64,000 bases of DNA. It comes from Agelas oroides. Its lineage: Eukaryota > Porifera > Demospongiae > Agelasida > Agelasidae. The position numbers were made by a program, and so were the translations under genes. Under the pieces are notes generated by a model. That model had not been told where the DNA came from. It saw only the letters and a list, made by a program, of their open reading frames with translations, and made no database searches. How positions within the stretch are numbered: position 1 is the first letter of the stretch; each line of letters opens with the position of its first letter. This document shows, one piece after another, positions 55,102 through 64,000 of the stretch. Location: the NCBI GenBank assembly GCA_949130485.1, contig OX422185.1, positions 9,610,118 to 9,674,117 on the forward strand, given 5' to 3'.

Positions 55102-56406
55102 GCAGGAATAGCCCTGTGGTGTGCTTTGTAAAAAGCCTGATTGTGCCCCTTTGTGGCTACCTCAATTGCAAAAGGCAACTTGCACAGGGTTCGACTCTTC
55201 TGAGTTAGAGTATTCCCGTCTTCTATATACATATAGGTTTGAATTGCTGAACAAAACAGTAAATAGCAGAACAACACAATAATCTCTACTATGACTTGCA
55301 GAAATGACAGACACTAGGCCAGAGGCTGCATGAAATCCCATCATAATCAGATCATCCAATCCCTCTCAAACATGCACACATGCCTAATTCCCAGGCTGTC
55401 CTGGTATACACATGTTCAATGATCAGCAGTCAAACTTAGTGGTTAGCAAGCGCTGTGTTGCTGCGTTCGGCTTGTGCTTGCGTGTTTAGCCTCATACTCA
55501 GGTTTTATCGCCACACCATTTGCCGTACCACGAAGGTTAGTAGGTGCTACAGATGGAAAACGCTAGGGTGAGAAAGCCTGGTTACGAGGCTAATAACTTT
55601 CAAGTGTTTAACAATTTCCTCAAAAAATTATAAGAAAATTAAGACTTGCTCTCATCAAAGGGACATTAGTTCTGACTTCAAAACCATCCAGAGTAGCTCA
55701 CACTAATATGTAAGTACAAAAGAGACCTCGCACACGCACAAAATAAATGTGCACCTGAGGCATCTTCTCTCCAGCTACAAAACCCTGGGAATGAGGCTCA
55801 TTTACGGTATCCTGTCATACAGTTGCAGGTTAGCGTAGGTACTTTGGATTCATTGAACTATGCCATCCAAACAGACCCGGGGGGAGACAGGCAACTACAC
55901 TTCATTGTTGCCTACCCTACCCGGGGTACATTGGTGAAAACAGTTTGCAATAACATACCCATACTCCGTTGTTGATCACTGCTGTTGCTTCAGACTGATT
56001 TATACATTCTCAGGCTTTATTTGGATCTCATATCTTCAGATTTCTGCATGCTGTTCCTGAAGGCCATAGAGCTCTGTACACGATGATACTCTCATGAGAT
56101 AGACCACTCCGTGCGCAACAGTTGGGTGTAAGTTCCATCTTCGTACGCTTAACCGTTCCCGAGATATGTGCATGTTTGTATTTTCCTTGCACGCACGTGA
56201 TGATTACCGAATGTACCATTTTCTCTATTTAAAAGTAACCCAAAATTTTGTACCGACCACTTTGCAATAATGATGCACATCTCGGCTTCTACTGCACCGA
56301 TTCGCGTAAAACAAAACCCGTTGTACTCAACATAGAATGCTGAATCCGATAAGTATTACTACAATAGTTTATGTAAAAGTTTGGAAAACCCTCCGGAATC
56401 ACTATA

Positions 56407-56664
56407 CACTGTAAAAAAAAGTGGGTAGTTTTAACCCATTGCAGTTACCTCAGTTTCATACCATTTTCCACATGATTGGACAATTTCATTAGCAAAGTAT
56501 TCTCCCATGACATTTACTAATGTTCTGGAAAGCCTAATCAAGTTCTTAATCTGTTTGGAATCTAAAGCAGGCAGTGGGACATCACTGTGTTTAACAATGC
56601 ATACAAGTAAGAGGAAACTGAGATAACCAAATTGAGTCAAAACAACCTTCCCTTTTTTACAGTG
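56407..56664. mobile_element. CACTA/CMC-like MITE (258 bp), 3-bp flank ATA
   Basis: The ends CACTGTAAAAAAAAGTGGG and ..CCCTTTTTTACAGTG are inverted, and similarity continues through GTAGTTTTAACCC / GAGTCAAAACAACC. ATA is on both sides. The paralogous site in copy 2 (62870-62885) lacks it, which confirms insertion after the segment duplicated, or loss from copy 2. CACTG-type ends with 3-bp duplication fit the CACTA/Chapaev group. Confidence 0.8.
56431..56640 (-). CDS. 69-codon ORF filling the CACTA-like MITE
   Basis: MTQFGYLSFLLLVCIVKHSD (hydrophobic, signal-peptide-like), then VPLPALDSKQIKNLIRLSRT and GEYFANEIVQSCGKWYETEV. It spans most of the insertion between the terminal repeats. No known domain recognised. 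A chance frame is possible, but codon wording looks coding-like. Confidence 0.3.
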   Translation of the reverse strand: MTQFGYLSFLLLVCIVKHSDVPLPALDSKQIKNLIRLSRTLVNVMGEYFANEIVQSCGKWYETEVTAMG

Positions 56665-56668
56665 ATAC

Positions 56669-59600
56669 AGTATAGGTCCTGTGACGCTTCTGCAAGCCTG
56701 TTTAAGTGTCAGGAAATATCTTGAAAGCGGTTTTCACCACTGTCCGGGTCCTGTGAAGCTCGTACAAGCCTGTTTTAGTGCGGGAAATGTCTGACACAGT
56801 CGTTTTAACCACAGCATTGGCCCTGTGAAACTCGTGCAAGCCTGTTTATGTGTGAGGAAAGATCTAGAAAGCGGTTTTCACCACTGTGGAGGTCCAGCGA
56901 GGATGGTCCTGTGAAGCTCGTACAAGCCTGTTTAAGTGCCAGGAAAGATCTTGAAAGCGATTTTCACCACACTATAGGTCTTGTGAAGCTCGTACAAGCC
57001 CGTTTTAGTGCGGGAAATGTCTGACACAGTCGTTTCAACCACAGCATAGGTACTGTAAAACTCGTGCAAGCCTGTTTATGTGCGAGGAAAGATCTAGAAA
57101 GCAGTTTTCACCACTGTGGAGGTCCAGCGAGGATCGTGCAAGCTTGTTTAATATGTGCCAGGAAAGATCTAGAAAGCAGTTTTCACCACTGTGGAGGTCC
57201 TGTGAAGCTGGTGCATGCCTGTTTATGTGCCAGGAAAGATCTAGAAAGCAGTTTTCACCACTGTGCAGTTCCGGTGAAGCACGTACAAGCCTGTTTAAGT
57301 TCGGGAAAGGTGTGATATCGCAGTTTTAACCTCCTTGGAGGTGCTGTGAAGCACGTGCAGGCCTGTTTAAGAGCCTGGAAAGATCTAGAAAGCAGTTTTC
57401 ACCACTGTTACGGTCCTGCGAGGCTCGTGCAAGCCTGTTTATGTGCGTGAAAGCTCGGACACAGCTGTTTTACCCCCAGTTTAGGTCCTGTGAAGCACTT
57501 GCAAACCTGTTTAAGTGTCAGGAAAGAGGTAGAAAGCAGTTTTCACCACCGTGGAGGTCATGTGAAGCTCGTGAAAGCCTGTTTATCTGCCAGGAAAGAT
57601 CTAGAAAGCAGTTTTCACCACTGTGCATGTCCTGTGAAGCTAGCACAAGTCTGTTTATGTGCGGGAAAGGTATACCATTGCTGTTTTATCTGCCGTGGAA
57701 GTGCTGTGAAGGACGTTCAGGCCTGTTGAAGTGCCTGTTGAGGTCCTCTGAGGCTCATAGAAGCCTGTTTATGTGCGAGAAATGTCTCACACAACAGTTT
57801 TATCCACAGTATAGGCCATGTGAAGCTCGTGCAAGCCTGTTCATGTGCCAGGAAAGATCTAGAAAGCGGTTTTCACCACTATGAAGGTCCAGCGATGCTA
57901 GTGCAAGCCTGTTTATTTGCCAAGAAAGGTCTAGAAAGCAGTTTTCACAACTGTGGAGGTCCTGTGAAGCTCGTGCAAGCCTGTTTATGTGCCAGGAAAG
58001 ATCTAGAAAGCAGTTTTGACCACTGTGCATGTCCTGTGAAGCTCGTACAAGCCTGTTTAAGTGAGGGAAAGGCCGTTTTAACCGACGTCGTGGTGCTGTG
58101 AACAGTGTGCAAGCCTGTTTAAGTGCCTGGAAAGATATAGAAAGCCGTTTTAACCACTGTTGAGGTCCTGTGAGGTTCGTGGAAGCCAGTTTATGTGCGT
58201 GAAATGTCTGACAGAGCCGTTTTAACCCCAGTATAGGTCCTGTGCAGCTCGTGCAAGCCTGTTTATGTTCCCAGAAAGATCTAGAAAGCAGTTTCCACCA
58301 CTATGGAGGTCCTGTAAAGATGGTGCAAGCCGGTTTATGTGCCACGAAAGATCTAGAAAGCATTTTTCACCACTGTGCAGGTCCTGTGAAGCTCGTACAA
58401 GTCTGTTTAAGTGCGGGAAATGTGGGACATCGCCGTTTTACTGACCGCCGTGGAGGTGCTGTGAAGCACGTGCTAGCCTGTTTATGTCCCAGGAAATATA
58501 TAGAAAGCAGTTTTCACCACTATGGGGGTCCTGTGAAGCTGGTGCACGCCTGTTTATGTGCCAGGAAAGGTCTAGAAAGCAGTTTTCACCACTGTACAGG
58601 TCCTGTGAAGCTAGTACAAGCATGTTTAAGTGCGGGAAAGGTGTGACATCGCCGTTTTCACCGGCGTGGTGGAGCTGTGAAGCACGTGCACGCCTGTTTA
58701 AGTGCTTCGAAAGGAATTTTCACCACTGTTGAGGTCCTGCGAGGCTCGTGCAATCCTGTTTCTGTACGTGAAAGTTCTGACACAGCCGTTTTAACCACAG
58801 TATAGGTCCTTTCAGGCTTGTGCAAGCCTGTTTATGTGCGTGAAAAGTCTGACACAGCCCTTTTAACCACAGTATAAGTCCTGTGAAGCTCGTGCAAGCC
58901 TGTTTATGTGCCAGGAAAGATCTTGAAAGCGGTTTTCACCACACTATAGTTCCTGTGAAGCTAGTGCAAGCCTGTTTAAGTGTCAGGAAATATCTGGAAA
59001 GCGGCTTTCACCACTGTGCGGGTCCTGTGAAGCTCGTAAAAGCCTGTTTTAGTGCGGGAAATGTCTGACACAGTCGCTTTAACCACAGCATAGGCCCTGT
59101 GAAACTCGTGCAAGCCTGTTTATGTGCGAGGAAAGATCTAGAAAGCGGTTTTCACCACTGTGGAGGTCCAGCAAGGATGGTCCTGTGAAGCACGTACAAG
59201 CCTCTTTAAGTGCCAGGTAAGATCTTGAAAGCGGTTTTCACCACACTATAGGACTTGTGAAGCTCGTGCAGGCCTGTTTAAGTGTCAGGAAATATCTTGA
59301 AAGCGGTTTTCACCACTGTACGGGTCCTGTGAAGCTCGTACAAGCCTGTTTTAGTGTGGGAAATGTCTGACACAGTCGTTTTAACCACAGCATAAGTCCT
59401 GTGAAACTCGTGCAAGCCTGTTTATGTGCGAGGAAAGATCTAGAAAGCAGTTTTCATAACTTCTGGGGTCCGTTGAGGCTCGTGCAAGCATGTTTAAGTG
59501 TCAGGAAAAATCTTGAAAGCGGTTTTCACCACTGTGCGGTTACTGTGAAGCTAGTGCAAGCCTGTTTAAGTGTCAGGAAATATCTTGAAAGTGGTTTTCA

Positions 59601-61018
59601 CCACTGTGCGGGTACTGAGAAGCTCGTACAAGCCCGTTTTAGTGCGGGAAATGTCTGACACAGTCGTTTCAACCACAGCATAGGTACTGTAAAACTCGTG
59701 CAAGCCTGTTTATGTGCGAGGAAAGATCTAGAAAGCAGTTTTCACCACTGTGGAGGTCCAGCGAGGATCGTGCAAGCTTGTTTAATATGTGCCAGGAAAG
59801 ATCTAGAAAGCAGTTTTCACCACTGTGGAGGTCCTGTGAAGCTGGTGCATGCCTGTTTATGTGCCAGGAAAGATCTAGAAAGCAGTTTTCACCACTGTGC
59901 AGTTCCGGTGAAGCACGTACAAGCCTGTTTAAGTTCGGGAAAGGTGTGATATCGCAGTTTTAACCTCCTTGGAGGTGCTGTGAAGCACGTGCAGGCCTGT
60001 TTAAGAGCCTGGAAAGATCTAGAAAGCAGTTTTCACCACTGTTACGATCCTGCGCGGCTTGTGCAAGCCTGTTTATGTGCGTGAAATCTCGGACACAGCT
60101 GTTTTACCCCCAGTTTAGGTCCTGTGAAGCACTTGCAAGCCTGTTTAAGTGTCAGGAAAGAGATAGAAAGCAGTTTTCACCACCGTGGAGGTCATGTGAA
60201 GCTCGTGAAAGCCTGTTTTATCTGCCAGGAAAGATCTAGAAAGCAGTTTTCACCACTGTGCATGTCCTGTGAAGCTAGCACAAGTCTGTTTATGTGCAGG
60301 AAAAGTGTACCATTGCTGTTTTATCTGCCGTGGATGTGCTGTGAAGGACGTGCAGGCCTATTGAAGTACCTGTTGAGGTCCTCTGAGGCTCATAGAAGCC
60401 TGTTTATGTGCGTGAAATGTCTCACACAACAGTTTTATCCACAGTATAGGCCATGTGAAGCTCGTGCAAGCCTGTTTATGTGCCAGGAAAGATCTAGAAA
60501 GCAGTTTTCACAACTGTGGAGGTCCTGTGAAGCTCGTGCAAGCCTGTTTATGTGCCAGGAAAGATCTAGAAAGCAGTTTTCACCACTGTGCAGGTCCTGT
60601 GAAGCTCGTACAAGCCTGTTTAAGTGCTGGAAAGGCCGTTTTAACCGACGTTGAGGTGCTGTGAACAATGTGCAAGCCTGTTTCAGTGCTTGGAAAGATA
60701 TAGAAAGCCGTTTTAACCACTGTTGAGGTCCTGTGAGGTTCGTGGAAGCCAGTTTATGTGCATGAAATGTCTGACAGAGCCGATTTAACCCCAGTATAGG
60801 TCCTTTCAAGCTCGTGCAAGCCTGTTTATGTGCGTTAAAAGTCTGACACACCCGTTTTAACCCCAGTATAGGTCCTTTGAGGCTCGTGCAAGCCTGTTTA
60901 TGTGCGTGAAAGGTCTGACACAGCCATTTTAACTACAGTACAGTCCTGTGAAGCTCGTGCAAGCCTGTTTATGTGCCAGAAAAGATCTTCAAAGCGGTTT
61001 TCACCACACTATAGGTAG
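56669..61018 (+). repeat. 72-bp satellite array, second block (4.3 kb)
   Basis: About 60 monomers. A segment of about 790 bp beginning near 57064 recurs near 59698 (offset 2634) with almost no change. 57441-58101 matches 50167-50827 (offset 7274). A higher-order arrangement is therefore being copied in multi-kilobase pieces that include the non-satellite insert. Confidence 0.96.
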
Positions 61019-62878
61019 TGATTCCGGAAGTTCAGTATTCATACGTAATTTCTGCTGGTAAAATTTAAACTACGGAAATGGTATGCGTGCATGTTTAAAT
61101 TTTCACCTCAGCGCTTCTCACCGTAGCCACATACCCCGACAAAATATATATTTCTCGAATCCTCTTTGATCGTAGAATCGATTTGTTGGTCTTTCGTTCA
61201 CTTTACTGTAACTTTGAAGTGCTTCTTTGTGAAAACCGGAGAAAACTTCCGTGTACCAGCTGAACTGTAATGCTTGCAATTCCAATCATAAAGTAATTAG
61301 TGAGAATAATGTTCTGTTCTTACACAATCATGCTTTCGGAAAATTAAGGCATGCAATGTGAACACATCCAGTCAAAAGCAGCAACTTTACATAGGTGCAG
61401 GAAGACCATCACCTGTAAGGAAGGATAAACACACAACGTAATGTGAATAGCTACCCATTTTCATTCCTATACAAAATTAATATCAACGGTTTCTAACGCA
61501 AATTTCAAGTGCCATCTTCAGCCTCAATGAAGATGAGGTGAAAAGTGTTGTGGACCACAATATCTGTCATTGCTAAGCAGGAATAGCCCTGTGGTGTGCT
61601 TTGTAAAAAGCCTGATTGTGCCCCTTTGTGGCTACCTCAATTGCAAAAGGCAACTTGCACAGGGTTCGACTCTTCTGAGTTAGAGTATTCCCGTCTTCTA
61701 TATACATATAGGTTTGAATTGCTGAACAAAACAGTAAATAGCAGAACAACACAATAATCTCTACTATGACTTGCAGAAATGACAGACACTAGGCCAGAGG
61801 CTGCATGAAATCCCATCATAATCAGATCATCCAATCCCTCTCAAACATGCACACATGCCTAATTCCCAGGCTGTCCTGGTATACACATGTTCAATGTTCA
61901 GCAGTCAAACTTAGTGGTTAGCAACGCTGTGTTGCTGCGTTCGGCTTGTGCTTGCGTGTTTAGCCTCATACTCAGGTTTTATCGCCACACCATTTGCCGT
62001 ACCACGAAGGTTAGTAGGTGCTACAGATGGAAAACGCTAGGGTGAGAAAGCCTGGTTACGAGGCTAATAACTTTCAAGTGTTTAACAATTTCCTCAAAAA
62101 ATTATAAGAAAATTAAGACTTGCTCTCATCAAAGGGACATTAGTTCTGACTTCAAAACCATCCAGAGTAGCTCACACTAATATGTAAGTACAAAAGAGAC
62201 CTCACACACGCACAAAATAAATGTGCACCTGAGGCTTCTTCTCTCCAGCTACAAAACCCTGGGAATGAGGCTCATTTACGGTATCCTGTCATACAGTTGC
62301 AGGTTAGTGTAGGTACTTTGGATTCATTGAACTATGCCATCCAAACAGACCCGGGGGGAGACAGGCAACTATACTTCATTGTTGCCTACCCTACCCGGGG
62401 TACATTGGTGAAAACAGTTTGCAATAACATACCCATACTCCGTTGTTGATCACTGCTGTTGCTTCAGACTGATTTATACATTCTCAGGCTTTATTTGGAT
62501 CTCATATCTTCAGATTTCTGCATGCTGTTCCTGAAGGCCATAGAGCTCTGTACACGATGACACTCTCATGAGATAGACCACTCCGTGCGCAATAGTTGGG
62601 TGTAAGTTCCATCTTCGTACGCTTAACCGTTCCCGAGATATGTGCATGTTTGTATTTTCCTTGCACGCACGTGATGATTACCGAATGTACCATTTTCTCT
62701 ATTTAAAAGTAACCCAAAATTTTGTACCGACCACTTTGCAATAATGATGCACATCTCGGCTTCTACTGCACCGATTCGCGTGAAACAAAACCCGTTGTAC
62801 TCAACATACAATGCTGAATCCGATAAGTATTACTACAATAGTTTATGTAAAAGTTTGGAAAACCCTCCGGAATCACTA
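61019..62878. repeat. Non-satellite insert, copy 2 (1.86 kb)
   Basis: Same sequence as 54419-56406 apart from the missing 122-bp piece and scattered substitutions. It ends CCTCCGGAATCACTA directly against a satellite monomer. No gene. Confidence 0.92.
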
Positions 62879-64000
62879 CTATAGGTCCTGCGAAGCTTGT
62901 GCAAGCCTGTTTAAGTGTCAGGAAATATCTTGAAAGCAGTTTTCACCACTGTCCGGGTCCTGTGAAGCTCGTACAAGCCTGTTTTAGTGCGTGAAATGTC
63001 TGACACAGTCGTTTTAACCACAGCATAGGCCCTGTGAAACTCGTGCAAGCCTGTTTATGTGCGAGGAAAGAGATCTAGAAAGCGGTTTTCACCACTGTGG
63101 AGGTCCAGCGAGGATGGTCCTGTGAAGCTCGTACAAGCCTGTTCAAGTGCCAGGAAAGATCTTGAAAGCGATTTACACCACACTATAGGTCTTGTGAAGC
63201 TCGTGCAAGCCTGTTTAAGTGTCAGGAAATATCTTGAAAGCGGTTTTCACCACTGTGCGGGTACTGTGAAGCTCGTACAAGCCTGTTTTAATGCGGGAAA
63301 TGTCTGACACAGTCGTTTTAACCACAGCATAGGTACTGTGAAACTCGTGCAAGCCTGTTTATGTGTGAGGAAAGATCTAGAAAGCAATTTTCACCACTGT
63401 TGAGGTCATGCGAGGCTCGTGCAATCCTGTTTCTCTACGTGAAGGGTCTGACACAGCCGTTTTAACCACAGTATAGGTCCTTTCAGGCTAGTGCAAACCT
63501 GTTTATGTGCGTGAAAAGTCTAATACAGCCGTTTTAACCAAAGTATAGGTCTTTTGAGGCTCGTGCAAGCCTGTTTATGTGCGTGAAAGGTCTGACACAG
63601 CCGTTATAACTACAGTACAAGTCCTGTGAAGCTCGTGCAAGCCTGTTTATGTGCCAGGAAAGATAATAAAAGTGGTTTTCACCACACTATAGGTCCTATG
63701 AAGCTTGTGCAAGCCTGTTTAAGTGTCAGGAAATATCTTGAAAGCGGTTTTCACCACTGTGCGGGTCCTGTGAAGCTCGTACAAGCCTGTTTTAGTGCGG
63801 GAAATGTCTGACACAGTCGTTTTAACCACAGCATAGGTCCTGTGAAACTCGTACAAGCCTCTTTATGTGCGAGGAAAGATCTAGAAAGCAGTTTTCACCA
63901 CTTTTGGGGTGAGGTGAGGCTCGTGCAAGCATGTTTATGTGTGTGAAATGTGTGACACAGCCGTTTTAACCACAGTATTGGTCCTGTGAAGCTCGTGCAA
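62879..64000 (+). repeat. 72-bp satellite array, third block, running off the window
   Basis: About 15 monomers of types A and B, including the GGAAATATCTTGAAAGCGG variant. The array continues past the end of the window. Confidence 0.95.

Larger units (their letters stand above)
54419..56668. repeat. Non-satellite insert within the array, copy 1 (about 2.2 kb)
   Basis: Begins TGATTCCGGAAGTTCAGTAT and ends ..CCTCCGGAATCACTATA, so TCCGGAA / CTCCGGAATCA lie near both ends (partly inverted). It is repeated at 61019-62878 with about 97-98 percent identity. Copy 1 has about 122 bp (about 54668-54790) absent from copy 2, and a 258-bp transposon (56407-56664) absent from copy 2. It contains a TAGCCTC half-element (55490-55595) and a candidate terminal exon (55027-55101). 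Confidence 0.92.

Noticed and set aside
50167-60654. Repeat-protein genes of 80-180 codons in the satellite
   Set aside because: Three or more frames, on both strands, are open at once because the period is 72 bp and the consensus lacks stops. Starts lie at arbitrary monomers, and no frame is preferred.

Overview
This window is non-coding-rich, repeat-dense nuclear DNA of an animal. The evidence is relics of spliced metazoan genes (class II myosin motor, Piwi, a BTBD9-type BTB/BACK/F5-8C protein), GT-AG introns, LINE retrotransposons, tRNA-derived SINEs, many short inverted-repeat DNA transposons and TTAGGG tracts. The mix suggests an early-branching invertebrate, perhaps a sponge; that is a guess, and I could not run a search. 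No prokaryotic features are present.

Layout. 0-1.2 kb: an inverted outlying piece of the satellite that fills the right end. 1.2-3.1 kb: a 5'-truncated LINE (minus strand, one in-frame stop) with its poly(A) end lying in satellite. 4.3-5.2 kb: myosin and Piwi exon relics. 6.0-8.1 kb: local duplications. 8.4-17.9 kb: at least eight phase-compatible minus-strand exons of a BTBD9-like gene carrying one stop and three frameshifts, with transposons and SINEs in its introns. 18.7-21.3 kb: nested palindromic elements, two of them near TTAGGG tracts. 22.1-23.1 kb and 31.4-35.2 kb: the same repeat mosaic in opposite orientation. Between them lie two splice-compatible exons of an unknown gene (25.9 and 27.4 kb) and a palindrome of about 2.9 kb with arms of about 640 bp (28.1-31.0 kb). 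36-40 kb: more foldback elements and two coding-like remnants. 40.4-41.7 kb: the only long intact gene (341 codons, unknown function) with a 5' exon. 43.5-44.7 kb: two further DNA transposons. 45.2-46.5 kb: the 3' part of a second, different LINE with a CCHC finger and a restriction-like endonuclease motif.

47.0-64.0 kb: a satellite array of about 72-bp monomers in several types, with higher-order duplications, an orientation switch, and two copies of a non-satellite insert (about 2.2 and 1.9 kb). One insert copy holds an extra 258-bp CACTA-like element.

How the parts relate. There is no gene cluster acting as a pathway. The window records genome turnover: old genes broken into exon relics, and several non-autonomous DNA transposon families. 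Four of these elements have 9-bp target-site duplications (three exact, one 8/9), which points to Mutator-like (MULE) mobilisation. The clearest functional candidates are the 341-codon gene and the two-exon fragment at 25.9-27.5 kb.
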